A model generated the notes under the pieces. The model did not search any database, had not been told where the DNA came from, and saw nothing but the letters and a program-made list of their open reading frames with translations. A stretch of 64,000 bases of DNA. It comes from an uncultured Clostridia bacterium (GTDB lineage: Bacteria > Bacillota > Clostridia > Oscillospirales > Ruminococcaceae). The stretch is taken from NCBI GenBank assembly GCA_947629905.1, contig CANRFM010000007.1:23922-87921 (forward strand), in the 5' to 3' direction. The position numbers and the translations under genes were made by a program. This document shows positions 51,018-60,153 of this stretch, piece by piece. Within the stretch, counting starts at the first letter, position 1. Each line of letters starts with the position of its first letter.

Positions 51018-51761
51018 CTAATGGATAAAACAGCAGACTGTCTGCATCAGCAATTCACAGAGCTGTAAAAAATACCCTGCCGTGTCGCCCGTCACGCCGC
51101 CGAAATTCCGGTAAGCATCCGCCCGGTACAGCAGGCAGAGCAGCCCTGCAAGCGGCAGACACAGCAGATACAGAGGTTTCACACAAAACAGCCCTACAGC
51201 TGTGCCGAGCAGCAGCACGATCAGAATGGCTGCCGAAATACGCTTGTCGGCAGGCTGCACGAAACTGTACAGACTGCCCTGTCCTGCGCTCCGGAAATAC
51301 AGGGAGGTCAGAGCGCTCAGGATGCGGGAGAGGACAAAGCCGAACCCGGCAGCCGCTGCCTGCCGGAGTGAAATAATTTCGCTGAATACAGCCATTTGCA
51401 GCACCAGATATAAGCCGACATAGATCACACCGAATGCCCCGATATGCGGGTCGTGCAGGATCGCAAGGCGCTTTGGCAGGTCGGCACAGGCACGTTTGGC
51501 ATCGACGACATCCGCATAGCCGTCCAGATGAATACCGCCTGTCACAAGCAGCGGCAGACACACTGCCCCGCCTGCGAACAGGAGCTGCCCGCAGCCTGTT
51601 TTCGTGCAGAACAGCCGCCACAGTACAAGCAGTCCGCCAATTACTACGCCGATCAGGGGAAAACATCCGAGCGCATAGCGGCGGTTTTCGGGTTTCCATT
51701 CCACTTGCGGTACAGGAATGCGGGAGTACATCAGGAACGCACTCAACAGCGATCTCAGCAA
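51018..51761 (-). CDS. cobS: Adenosylcobinamide-GDP ribazoletransferase
   Basis: Polytopic membrane enzyme joining adenosylcobinamide-GDP to alpha-ribazole. 247 aa; SAFLMYSRIPVPQVEW at the start, a glycine-rich first TM (CFPLIGVVIGGLLVL), HLDGYADVVDA with the metal-binding aspartates, and ILHDPHIGAFGVIYV. Overlaps cobU by 7 bp. Confidence 0.93.
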   Translation of the reverse strand: MLRSLLSAFLMYSRIPVPQVEWKPENRRYALGCFPLIGVVIGGLLVLWRLFCTKTGCGQLLFAGGAVCLPLLVTGGIHLDGYADVVDAKRACADLPKRLAILHDPHIGAFGVIYVGLYLVLQMAVFSEIISLRQAAAAGFGFVLSRILSALTSLYFRSAGQGSLYSFVQPADKRISAAILIVLLLGTAVGLFCVKPLYLLCLPLAGLLCLLYRADAYRNFGGVTGDTAGYFLQLCELLMQTVCCFIH

Positions 51762-52270
51762 GGGAACACCCCCTTATGTACGACAGGAATGCCGTAGACA
51801 CATTCGATCACTGTATCTGCCATGGCAGCGGTGAATTGATGGATAATCCCCATGCTGCGGAGATATTGACAGGTTTCCGGCGGGTAGTCTGTACCGCCGC
51901 TGCTGATCTCCGGGCTGACGATCACCAAGACTTCCGCAAGGGAATGCAGATGTTTCAGACCTGCCGGAATGGTCTGTTCCGGGCAGCCGCTGCCGCCGAA
52001 CAGTTCGTTGGCGCAGAGATTTCCCAGACATTCGAGCAGAATGCCGCACCCCTCCGGCACGGCAAGTCCTGCTAAATCGGTATACCGTTCCACGGTCTGA
52101 AAGCCCTTTCCGGCACGCTGCTGCCGGTGGCGGGCAATGATCGTTTCTGCTTCAGCACCATCGGGCTGCATGGTCGCAATGTAAAGCTTCGTGCCGTGAA
52201 AACCGGACAGAATGGTTTCGGCAAGGCGGGATTTTCCGCATTTAGAGCCGCCTGTAATGAATGTTGTCAC
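51755..52270 (-). CDS. cobU: Adenosylcobinamide kinase/guanylyltransferase
   Basis: 171 aa bifunctional enzyme that phosphorylates adenosylcobinamide and transfers GMP from GTP. P-loop FITGGSKCGKSRLAE at the N-terminus, ARHRQQRAGKGFQTVE with the guanylylation histidine, LLECLGNLCANELF and IVSPEISSGGTDYPPETCQYLRSMG. Full-length and canonical, unlike the paralogue at 50610-51002. Overlaps cobT by 4 bp. Confidence 0.93.
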   Translation of the reverse strand: MTTFITGGSKCGKSRLAETILSGFHGTKLYIATMQPDGAEAETIIARHRQQRAGKGFQTVERYTDLAGLAVPEGCGILLECLGNLCANELFGGSGCPEQTIPAGLKHLHSLAEVLVIVSPEISSGGTDYPPETCQYLRSMGIIHQFTAAMADTVIECVYGIPVVHKGVFPC

Positions 52271-53316
52271 TTGTATTCCACATACCTTTCCATGGGCAGA
52301 TCATCGAATCTGTGTGCATTCCGGTACAGTGCCAATGCCCCGTCCAGCAGGGGAAGCAGCATGACTGCACCTGTGCCCTCGCCTAACCGCATTCCTGCAT
52401 ACAGGACGGGCTGCAAGCCGATCAGCTTTAACAAGCCTGTTCCGGCAGGTTCGCCGGATGCATGGCTTGATAGCAGATAGTCCCGGCAGAGGGGCTGCAT
52501 CCGGTAGGCGATCGCTGCCGCTGCTGACGAGATCACACCATCCACGACGACCGGGATCCGGTAATATGCCCCGCCGAGAAATATACCCGTCATTCCTGCA
52601 ATTTCAAATCCGCCCAGTGCCGACAGCAGGGAAAGCGGTGTGTGCAGCTGCTCCCGGTTTGCGGCGATCGCCTGACGGATGACGGCGATTTTTCGGGCAA
52701 GCTGTTCTGCCGGAAGTCCTGCGCCCCTGCCTGTCACCAAAGCCGGGTCTTTGTTCAGCAGCACTGCCGCAAGGGCGCTTGCGCTGGTGGTGTTGCCGAT
52801 GCCCATTTCTCCGGTCAGGACGAGCTGACAGCCCTGTGCTTTCAGGTCACGCACAAGATCCATGCCTGTCCGGATGCAGCGGACTGCCTGTTCCTCTGTC
52901 ATTGCCTTGCCTGTGGTGAAGTCCTGCGTGCCACAGGCGATTTTCCGGTTCAGGAGTCCGGGGCAGGAAATTGCTTCACGGATACCCATATCCACTGTCA
53001 GCACCTGTGCGCCGAACGCATTGGCAAGGGCATTGATGTTGGATGTGCCGGCGGCAATGGCTTGCGCACAGATCGCTGTGACTTCACTGCCGCACTGACT
53101 GACACCCTCCCGGACAACACCGTGGTCGGCGCAGAGTACGACTACGGTACGCCGTGAGATCGTCACATTTGCCGTTCCCTGTATGCCGGCAAGCTGCTGT
53201 ATCATGTCCTCAAAGCGCCCAAGGCTGCCGAGGGGTTTGGCAATGGCATCCCAGCGCTGTTTTGCCTGTAACAGGGCGGTTTTGTCAATTGGCTGAATGT
53301 TCCGGATACGTTCCAT
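52267..53316 (-). CDS. cobT: Nicotinate-nucleotide-dimethylbenzimidazole phosphoribosyltransferase
   Basis: Activates the lower-ligand base to alpha-ribazole phosphate. 349 aa with KQRWDAIAKPLGSLGRFEDM near the start, VVLCADHGVVREGVSQ, GEMGIGNTTSASAL (contains the catalytic glutamate) and SSHASGEPAG. ATG 53316 has GGAGGAAC upstream and lies 32 bp inside the end of cbiA; earlier in-frame starts would overlap cbiA much more. Confidence 0.94.
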   Translation of the reverse strand: MERIRNIQPIDKTALLQAKQRWDAIAKPLGSLGRFEDMIQQLAGIQGTANVTISRRTVVVLCADHGVVREGVSQCGSEVTAICAQAIAAGTSNINALANAFGAQVLTVDMGIREAISCPGLLNRKIACGTQDFTTGKAMTEEQAVRCIRTGMDLVRDLKAQGCQLVLTGEMGIGNTTSASALAAVLLNKDPALVTGRGAGLPAEQLARKIAVIRQAIAANREQLHTPLSLLSALGGFEIAGMTGIFLGGAYYRIPVVVDGVISSAAAAIAYRMQPLCRDYLLSSHASGEPAGTGLLKLIGLQPVLYAGMRLGEGTGAVMLLPLLDGALALYRNAHRFDDLPMERYVEYK

Positions 53317-54643
53317 GTGTTCCTCCGTATGCTGCACAAGTCTGTACAAACCGCACTGCCGCCTGTGGGTGGGCGCAGAGATACAGGTGCGGAAATCCTG
53401 CATACACACGTTCCGTGCAGTGGATGCAGTGCCACGTCCTGCCGTCCTTTTTTTCTGCCGTGAAGCCGTTTCCGCAATTTGTGCTGTCCCAGTAATGAAA
53501 TTCATGCGCCCGCAGCGTTTCGCCCTTGCGGCAGAGCAGATTGTCCCGTTGGGCGGTTAGTGTCAGGTAGCCGAAGCGCTGGAGCCGTTCCGTCTGGAAG
53601 CCGCTTCCGGGGAGGAAGCCGACCATCGGGTATGGTGTTCCGGTCTCATCGGAGAGCGTTTCCTGCAAATACAGAAAGCCGCCGCATTCGGCGATGACGG
53701 GCATTCCGTCATGCAGCTTTTCCGCTATGGCTTGGCGTATCTGCTTGTTTTCCGAAAGCTGCCGGGCATATAATTCCGGATAGCCGCCCGGCAGAAGCAG
53801 ACCGTCCGCTGCCGGAAGCTTCCTGTCGCTGAGAGGAGAAAAAAACCGCAGCACGCAGCCAAGCTGTTCGAGCAGACGCAGATCTTCCGCATACTGAAAG
53901 CAGAACGCCTTGTCCCTTGCCACGGCAATGACCGGATGCGACGAAAAACAGGGGAGTTCCGGCGGTTGATGCGGGGGCAGGGGCGTGTCGGTCAGTTTCA
54001 GGAGTGCATCAAGCCGGAGATGCTGTTCCGCAAGTCCGGCGAGGACAGCGATCTGTGTTTGCAGATCCTGTAGCTCCGGGGCGGTCACAAGTCCGAGGTG
54101 ACGGCTTGGCAGGGTCGTATCTGTTTTGGGGAGAAAGCCGAAATACGCCGTTCCGAGTGCTTTACAAATTGCCTGTATCTGCGGGGCAAGGCGTTCCGGG
54201 AGACGGTTGAAAATGCAGCCGGCAATGCGGTTCGGTGTCCGGTAATGCAGAAAGCCGCTCAGGACGGCACCGATGGACTCTGTTCCCATGCCTTTGCAGT
54301 CGATGATAAGCACTACGGGCGTTTCTGTTTGTTCCGAAAGAGTACAGGCAGAACCCTCACCGCCGTCATAGAATCCCATGACACCTTCCATGACCATCAC
54401 ATCGCAGCCTTTTCCGGTCTCGGAAAGCAGTGTGCAGAGGGTGTTTCTGTCGCAGAAGAAACCATCTGCATTGCAGGTCGGCACACCGAACACTGCCCGG
54501 TGGAACATGGGGTCGATATAGTCCGGACCGCATTTGCAAGCGGCGGGATGCAGCCCCCGGTTCACGAGTGCGGCAAGGACGGCGCAGGTGACAGTGGTTT
54601 TGCCGCAGCCGCTGCCTGTTCCGGCAAGCAGAAACCGCTTCAT
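53285..54643 (-). CDS. cbiA: Cobyrinate a,c-diamide synthase
   Basis: ATP/glutamine-dependent amidation of the a and c carboxyls. 452 aa: GTGSGCGKTTVTCAVLAAL P-loop, CGPDYIDPMFHRAVFG, VMEGVMGFYDG, and a C-terminal amidotransferase with LPGGYPELYA and ECGGFLYLQE (nucleophile cysteine). The overlap with cobT (32 bp) is the longest in the operon. Confidence 0.95.
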   Translation of the reverse strand: MKRFLLAGTGSGCGKTTVTCAVLAALVNRGLHPAACKCGPDYIDPMFHRAVFGVPTCNADGFFCDRNTLCTLLSETGKGCDVMVMEGVMGFYDGGEGSACTLSEQTETPVVLIIDCKGMGTESIGAVLSGFLHYRTPNRIAGCIFNRLPERLAPQIQAICKALGTAYFGFLPKTDTTLPSRHLGLVTAPELQDLQTQIAVLAGLAEQHLRLDALLKLTDTPLPPHQPPELPCFSSHPVIAVARDKAFCFQYAEDLRLLEQLGCVLRFFSPLSDRKLPAADGLLLPGGYPELYARQLSENKQIRQAIAEKLHDGMPVIAECGGFLYLQETLSDETGTPYPMVGFLPGSGFQTERLQRFGYLTLTAQRDNLLCRKGETLRAHEFHYWDSTNCGNGFTAEKKDGRTWHCIHCTERVYAGFPHLYLCAHPQAAVRFVQTCAAYGGTHGTYPEHSAN

Positions 54644-55812
54644 ACCGGCATCCCCCGGATGAGGAAAACGGGATTATTCGCCTGAAACAGAGTATGCCCG
54701 CCCGCTTTTCTGGTGCGGGTGACGGCAAGCTGTGTGACCGTACACGTTCTGCCGGAGGTTTCGAGGTACTGCATGGCTGTTCCGAGGGTTTCCAGAGAAA
54801 CGGCTGTCATCACGATGGGGATGTTCCGGCTGACGGCTTGCAGGATCTCCGCTAATTTTCCGCCGCTGCCGCCGATGAAGAGCTTATCCGGTGCAGGCAT
54901 TTCCGGCAGCAAGCATTCCGGGAAACTGCCGGGGATAATGGTGATGTTGTCACAGCCGAATTTTCTGGCATTCTGCCGGGTGAGTGAGACTGCTTCCGGG
55001 TCGGGGTCGAAAGCAAAGACCTGCCGGCACTGGAATGCCGCTTCCACGGAGACGGAACCTGTTCCGCAGCCGATGTCGCAGCAGATGTCAGTCTCGGCAA
55101 GGCGCAGTGCGGACAGAATGGCACAGCGTATTTCGGCTTTTGTCATGGGGACGGTATTGCGGATGAAGGCATCATCCGGGATGCCGACCGGATGAAAAAG
55201 GCAGGCATCCGGGTTTTCCGTGATGAGGACGGAAAGCGTTTCCCGGGGGAGGGCGGTACAGGTTTCAGCCGTTCCGGTCAGGATGTGTTCTTCCGGGTAG
55301 CCGAGCCGTTCGCCGACCGAAACTTTGACAGAACCAAGCCCATAGGTACACAAAATTCTGCACACCTCCGCAGCGGAAAGCCTGCCGCCGAGCAGGAAGC
55401 AGCATTTCCGGTGTTTCCGGACATGGATGGCAATGCTGTCGTCTATGCCGTGCAGACTGACGAAGTGCATATCCTCCCACGAGATCCCCAGTTTGGCGCA
55501 GAGATAGACGGGTGAGGCAATGCCGGGAATGCTGTGTACCTCGTGTCCCGTGAGGGCTTTCCGGAGTTTTGCTGCGCCGCTGTAGAAGCCGCAGTCTCCG
55601 GAAAGCAGCACTGCTGCACAGCTTGCAGGGGAAGTTTGCAGATAATTGGCGATTTTCTCTGCTTTCCAGCATTCGAGGAGAAATTTGTCGCTGTTCGCAT
55701 AGGGGGCAAGCATTCGCTGTGCGCCGATGAGGATATCCGCTTCGGCAATGGCTTCTGCTGCCTGTGCGGTCAGTGTTCCCGGCACGCCTGTGCCGATCAG
55801 GTATACTTTCAT
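54640..55812 (-). CDS. cbiET: Fused cobalt-precorrin-7 C5-methyltransferase/C15-methyltransferase-decarboxylase
   Basis: 390-aa fusion of CbiE and CbiT, as in CobL. The N-terminal half (1-200) is the tetrapyrrole methylase fold, YLIGTGVPGTLTAQAAEA at the start and LLSGDCGFYSGAAKL. The C-terminal half is a class I SAM methyltransferase with CDIGCGTGSVSVEAAF and LFIGGSGGKLAEIL. ATG 55812 has GGAGGG upstream. Overlaps cbiA and cbiJ by 4 bp each. Confidence 0.94.
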   Translation of the reverse strand: MKVYLIGTGVPGTLTAQAAEAIAEADILIGAQRMLAPYANSDKFLLECWKAEKIANYLQTSPASCAAVLLSGDCGFYSGAAKLRKALTGHEVHSIPGIASPVYLCAKLGISWEDMHFVSLHGIDDSIAIHVRKHRKCCFLLGGRLSAAEVCRILCTYGLGSVKVSVGERLGYPEEHILTGTAETCTALPRETLSVLITENPDACLFHPVGIPDDAFIRNTVPMTKAEIRCAILSALRLAETDICCDIGCGTGSVSVEAAFQCRQVFAFDPDPEAVSLTRQNARKFGCDNITIIPGSFPECLLPEMPAPDKLFIGGSGGKLAEILQAVSRNIPIVMTAVSLETLGTAMQYLETSGRTCTVTQLAVTRTRKAGGHTLFQANNPVFLIRGMPV

Positions 55813-56528
55813 GGACTGCCCTCCGTTATGATCTTCTCGATCTCCTCCAGTGTAAAGCCGGTTTCCGGCTTTCGCACCAGTGTGATGAGCTGTATGTCGC
55901 AAATTTCGGCTGCCTGTACCTTTTCTGCATAGCCGCCTGTTGTGCCGCTTTCCTTGGTGAGGAGGACTGCGGCATCGGACCGCCGGATGTGGGCGATGTT
56001 ATCCGCCACGGAAAAGCGACCCTGTCCCGTGAGAATGTGCGTTTCGGGGAGAAACGGCAGGACATCTGGCTTTGCGGATGGCAATACCCGCACCCAGAGC
56101 CGTTCCCGGAAGTCTGTCAGTGCCGGGACGGTACTGCTCCCGAGCGTACTCAGGATGTTGCCGGGGATGTTTTGCAGCAGGGGGAGCAGCTCTTCCATGC
56201 CGGAAACACACGTTCCGGAAACGGGTTCCTGTGCCCGCACCAGCCGGTAACAGGGAATGTGTGCTGCTGCACAGGCAAGGCGGATGTTCCGGGTCGCTTC
56301 TGCTGCGTAGGGGTGGGTTGCATCTATGACCATGTGCCATGAATTTCCGGTGAGGAGCGCTGTCATTTCCGCTGCGTTCAGCCGACCGACCAGTACCCGG
56401 CAGTTGTCGAGGAGGCTGCGCCCGGTCTCCGTGGCAACGCTTGTTACCGCAGGAATGCCGTGGGAGAAACAGAATTCCGCCAACAGCCGCCCCTCTGTCG
56501 TTCCCCCGAAAATCAGCACTTCAGACAC
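55809..56528 (-). CDS. cbiJ: Cobalt-precorrin-6A reductase
   Basis: NAD(P)H-dependent reductase of the macrocycle, 239 aa. Start motif ILIFGGTTEGRLLAEFC-type glycine-rich loop (written here as LIFGGTTEGRLLAEF), VIDATHPYAAEATRNI, and TKESGTTGGYAEKVQAA near the C-terminus. Overlaps cbiH by 8 bp and cbiET by 4 bp. Confidence 0.93.
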   Translation of the reverse strand: MSEVLIFGGTTEGRLLAEFCFSHGIPAVTSVATETGRSLLDNCRVLVGRLNAAEMTALLTGNSWHMVIDATHPYAAEATRNIRLACAAAHIPCYRLVRAQEPVSGTCVSGMEELLPLLQNIPGNILSTLGSSTVPALTDFRERLWVRVLPSAKPDVLPFLPETHILTGQGRFSVADNIAHIRRSDAAVLLTKESGTTGGYAEKVQAAEICDIQLITLVRKPETGFTLEEIEKIITEGSP

Positions 56529-57243
56529 GGTAACCCCTCGGGGTGATCATGTGTCCGCCGATGAGAACCGTTTCAGAATTGCCGATAAAAATCGTTGTGT
56601 GCATATCTGCCTGAAATTCTGCCAGTTCGGACAGGGTAAGCGTGCCGTGTGTTTCCTCTGCCTGTCCGATGTGACGGACATAGCCGCAGACGGTTTCCGG
56701 CGGGCGGCAGGTGAGCAGGATCTGACAGGCTTTGCGCAGATGCTGTGTTCTGCCTTTGGATGCCGGGTTGTAGAGGACGACTACGAAATCGCCCTCTGCC
56801 GCACAGCGCAGGCGTTTTTCAATGGTTTCCCACGGGGTGAGCAGGTCGGAAAGGCTGATGACTGCCATATCATGCGTGAGGGGTGAGCCAAGCACTGCAC
56901 CGCCGCTGAATGCCGCTGTCACGCCCGGGACGACTTCCGGCTGTACGTCTGGGAATGTTTCGCCGAGTGTCAGTGCAAGTCCTGCCATCCCGTACAGTTC
57001 CGGGTCGCCGCTGCATACGAGGGAAACAGTCTTGTTTTGGGCTTCGGTGAGGGCAAGTAGTACACGTTCCTGTTCTTTGCCCATGGGGGAGGGAATATAT
57101 TTTTTTTCGGGTAAAAATGCCTGTACTTGCGTGATGTAGTGCTGATACCCGATGATCACATCGCTTGCGGCAAGTGCCTTGGCGGCTGCGCCGGTCAGGC
57201 TGTCTTGTCTGCCGCTGCCGATGCCGACTATGTAGAGCTTCAT
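56521..57243 (-). CDS. cbiH: Cobalt-precorrin-3B C17-methyltransferase
   Basis: 240-aa tetrapyrrole methylase performing ring contraction methylation at C17. Start YIVGIGSGRQDSLTGAAAKAL, VSLVCSGDPELYGMAGL, PGVTAAFSGGAVLGSPLTHD and LYNPASKGRTQHL. Overlaps cbiG by 4 bp. Confidence 0.94.
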   Translation of the reverse strand: MKLYIVGIGSGRQDSLTGAAAKALAASDVIIGYQHYITQVQAFLPEKKYIPSPMGKEQERVLLALTEAQNKTVSLVCSGDPELYGMAGLALTLGETFPDVQPEVVPGVTAAFSGGAVLGSPLTHDMAVISLSDLLTPWETIEKRLRCAAEGDFVVVLYNPASKGRTQHLRKACQILLTCRPPETVCGYVRHIGQAEETHGTLTLSELAEFQADMHTTIFIGNSETVLIGGHMITPRGYRV

Positions 57244-58280
57244 GGCTTTTGTCTCCTTGCAAAATCGATCTTAACAGGCTTTTCGGCGGCGGCAACGGTC
57301 ACGCCGTCTCCTGCAAATTTGGAGAGAACGATATGCCCGCCGCCGCTGCAAAGCACGGCACTGCGTTCGCAGACATTGTCTACCCCGACGGTGGAAAGCA
57401 CGAAATCCGACCCGGTGAACTGTCCTTTTTGTGCTGTCAGCGAACCGACCGTGCAGGCACAAAGCGGCAGCTTTGCCCGCTGGCAAAATTCTACCAGACC
57501 GGGATCGTTGGCTTTCCGGTCGATCGTTGCGGCGGCGCAGACCCGTTCGGGGGCAATGCCTGCGTGGGCAAGCCCTCTTGCGACCTGACGGGCGATCACG
57601 GCGGCGGAGATGCCACGTTTACAGCCCAGCCCCAGTACGATATTGGCAGGAACGAGTGTCAGCGTGACGGGAAAGGGCTTTTTGGCGGTGTCGGTGGTGA
57701 TGCAGATACCTGTCCGGCAGTTCTCGGTTGTGCTCAACCCGGCGGGGATATTTTCACACGGGAAGTCCGTATACAGTCCGATCGTTTCTCCATCCAAGGC
57801 AGCCGAGGCAACTGCCTTGGCGGCACGGGTATCAAGCAGCAGCAGATCATTGGCGGCGGCGAAAGTGTCTGGGGAGAAGGCACCTGCCGCATCGGTGGCA
57901 GTGGTAATGACCGGAACGGCATTCATGCGTTCTGCAATGCTTTGCGCCAGTGCATTGGCACCGCCGATATGTCCGGAAAGAATGGGAATGACAAATGCAC
58001 CGCTGTCATTCATGACAAGTACTGCCGGGTCGGTGAGTTTCGATTGCAGGAATGGTGCGATCGCACGCACGGCGATCCCGCAGGCACAGATGAAGATCAG
58101 GGCATCATACTGCTGGAACAGGGAGGCTGTCAGTGTGCCGATCTCCTCAAAGACTTCTGCCTGTTCGTCTGTGTGTTTGTGGAAACAAAAGCGTTTGCAG
58201 CTGTGTTCCGGCAGGTGGGAGACAAGTGCCTGTGAAATTTTTCTGCCCCGTCCTGTGACGGAAAAAACGGCGATATTCAT
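57240..58280 (-). CDS. cbiG: Cobalt-precorrin-5A hydrolase
   Basis: Opens the delta-lactone and releases the C2 fragment in the anaerobic pathway. 346 aa with an N-terminal segment IAVFSVTGRGRKISQAL, FICACGIAVRAIAPFLQSK, SDHIGG-like SGHIGGANALAQSIAER and the C-terminal domain GLGCKRGISAAVIARQVARGLAHAG. Together with cbiD it marks the oxygen-independent route. Overlaps cbiF by 4 bp. Confidence 0.94.
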   Translation of the reverse strand: MNIAVFSVTGRGRKISQALVSHLPEHSCKRFCFHKHTDEQAEVFEEIGTLTASLFQQYDALIFICACGIAVRAIAPFLQSKLTDPAVLVMNDSGAFVIPILSGHIGGANALAQSIAERMNAVPVITTATDAAGAFSPDTFAAANDLLLLDTRAAKAVASAALDGETIGLYTDFPCENIPAGLSTTENCRTGICITTDTAKKPFPVTLTLVPANIVLGLGCKRGISAAVIARQVARGLAHAGIAPERVCAAATIDRKANDPGLVEFCQRAKLPLCACTVGSLTAQKGQFTGSDFVLSTVGVDNVCERSAVLCSGGGHIVLSKFAGDGVTVAAAEKPVKIDFARRQKP

Positions 58281-59032
58281 TCGATCCCCTCCCGGTAGCC
58301 AGTGGTGAAATGGGCATCATAGAGTTTGGAAACGGCGGCGGTATCCCCTAAAAATTTCCCGACCGTGATGAGGGCGGTTTTGGTAATGCCATGTGCTGCC
58401 GCAGTTTCGGCAAGGGTGGAAACGGTGCAGCGGTGTACCTGTTCCTCCGCCCAGCTTGCCTTGTAGACGATGGCTGCCGGGGTATCGGGGGGGTAGCCGC
58501 CTGCCTGTAAGCGTTCTGAAAGGCTTTTCAGCATTCCTGTACTCAGGAAAATGACCATGGTCGCTCCGTGGACGGCAAGCGCCTCGATGCGTTCGGGTGC
58601 GGGGACGGGCGTGCGCCCTTCCATGCGGGTGAGAATGACCGTCTGGGAGATCTCCGGCGGCGTGTATTCGGTCTTCAGGGCAGCAGCAGCGCCGCAGAAT
58701 GCGCTGACACCCGGACACACATCATAGGCAATGCCAAGCCTGTCCAGTGCATCGGTTTGCTCACGCAGGGCACTGTAAAGACTCAGATCTCCGGTTTGCA
58801 GGCGGACGGTGGTTTTTCCGGCAGCTTCGGCGGCTTCGATGACGGAAATGATCTGTTCCAGTGTCATGTGTGCGCTGTTGTGCAGCTCGCAGCCGGGTGG
58901 GGTAAGGCGGAGCAATTCCGGGTTGATGAGAGAGCCGGCATAGATGACGACATCCGCCTCTTTCAGAAATTTCTGACCTCTGACTGTGATCAGATCGACT
59001 GCACCGCAGCCTGCACCTACAAAATGTACCAT
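58277..59032 (-). CDS. cbiF: Cobalt-precorrin-4 C11-methyltransferase
   Basis: 251-aa tetrapyrrole methylase. Start MVHFVGAGCGAVDLITVRG, YAGSLINPELL, LQTGDLSLYSALREQ, CPGVSAFCGAAAAL and VYKASWAEEQVHRCT. The loop has GAGCGA where GAGPG(A/D) is typical. ATG 59032 follows the cbiD stop by 1 bp; longer forms would read into cbiD. Confidence 0.93.
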   Translation of the reverse strand: MVHFVGAGCGAVDLITVRGQKFLKEADVVIYAGSLINPELLRLTPPGCELHNSAHMTLEQIISVIEAAEAAGKTTVRLQTGDLSLYSALREQTDALDRLGIAYDVCPGVSAFCGAAAALKTEYTPPEISQTVILTRMEGRTPVPAPERIEALAVHGATMVIFLSTGMLKSLSERLQAGGYPPDTPAAIVYKASWAEEQVHRCTVSTLAETAAAHGITKTALITVGKFLGDTAAVSKLYDAHFTTGYREGIE

Positions 59033-59033
59033 A

Positions 59034-60152
59034 CTATGCCTCCGATAGCTGTGACAGCAGTTTGGCTGCTGTGGGTGTCTGGTAAAGCAGTTCCTGCTGA
59101 AAGGAAAAGATGATTGCGCCCGTTTCTGCGGCACCTTTCACACGGGCATTCAGGTGAAAGGCGATGCGCTCCGTGAGTACCTCCATGGCGGGGGCAAGGC
59201 AGCCGGCTTCTGCCAATACGGCAAGGGCGGCATCGGTTGTGGGGCAGTCGAGCATACGGCGCAGGACTGCCGGGTCTGCACCTGCCCGCAGTCCGCAGGC
59301 GGCAAGCGTTTCCATTCTGCCATCCGCATCGGCGGAATGCGTGCGGAAAATGCCTGCACCCACTTTGACCAGTTTGCCAATATGTCCGATCAGCAGGATG
59401 CCTTTGAATCCAAGGGAAATGCCGATGTCCAGTGCTTCACCGATAAAATTGCTGCACTTGACGGCACGGCTTTCCGGGATGGGCAGGTTCTGACGGATGA
59501 ACTGCGCTCCGTAATTGCCAGGTGTGAGGAGGAGAATTTCCTGCCCCTCTGCACGCTGGACGGATGCTTCTGCACGGATGGTGGAGAGCAGGGCGGCGCT
59601 GCTCATCGGGAGCACCTTTCCTGTCGTACCGAGGATGGAAATGCCGCCTTCGATGCCAAGTCGGGGATTGTAGGTCTTTCGGGCAAGTTCCGCACCGCCC
59701 GGCACGAAAATTTCTGCCCGGAAACCGCCTGTTTTGCCGTGCAGCACTTCTCGGAGCGCATTCGTAATCATCCGGCGGGGGACGGAATTGATGGCGGCTG
59801 CCCCGATGGGCTGGTCCAGTCCGGGACGCGTGACGACACCGACACCCTCGCCGCCGGTGATCTCGATACCGGATGGCATGGGGCTGACCCGTGCGCAGAT
59901 GGCAATGCCGTTTGTCACATCGGGGTCGTCGCCGCCGTCCTTGATGACGGTGCCGATACAGGCAGAGCCGGATCTTTCTGTCCGGACGGGGAGTGTCCGC
60001 AATGCTCCGCCGGGCAGTGTGACGGAAACTTCTGTGACTGCCTGTCCGGTCGTGAGCAGGATCGCTGCTGCCTTTGCGGCTGCGGCGGCGCAGGTGCCTG
60101 TCGAATCGCCGCAGCGGAGCTTCTGTGTGCCGTGGTAAATAAATTCCTGCAT
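59034..60152 (-). CDS. cbiD: Cobalt-precorrin-5B C1-methyltransferase
   Basis: 372-aa enzyme unique to the anaerobic pathway, unrelated to the tetrapyrrole methylases. LRCGDSTGTCAAAAAKAAA at the start, VIKDGGDDPDVTNG, GVGVVTRPGLDQPIG and CSNFIGEALDIGISLGFKGILLIGHIGK. ATG 60152 is 1 bp after the cbiL stop; upstream in-frame codons belong to cbiL in another frame. Confidence 0.95.
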   Translation of the reverse strand: MQEFIYHGTQKLRCGDSTGTCAAAAAKAAAILLTTGQAVTEVSVTLPGGALRTLPVRTERSGSACIGTVIKDGGDDPDVTNGIAICARVSPMPSGIEITGGEGVGVVTRPGLDQPIGAAAINSVPRRMITNALREVLHGKTGGFRAEIFVPGGAELARKTYNPRLGIEGGISILGTTGKVLPMSSAALLSTIRAEASVQRAEGQEILLLTPGNYGAQFIRQNLPIPESRAVKCSNFIGEALDIGISLGFKGILLIGHIGKLVKVGAGIFRTHSADADGRMETLAACGLRAGADPAVLRRMLDCPTTDAALAVLAEAGCLAPAMEVLTERIAFHLNARVKGAAETGAIIFSFQQELLYQTPTAAKLLSQLSEA

Positions 60153-60153
60153 A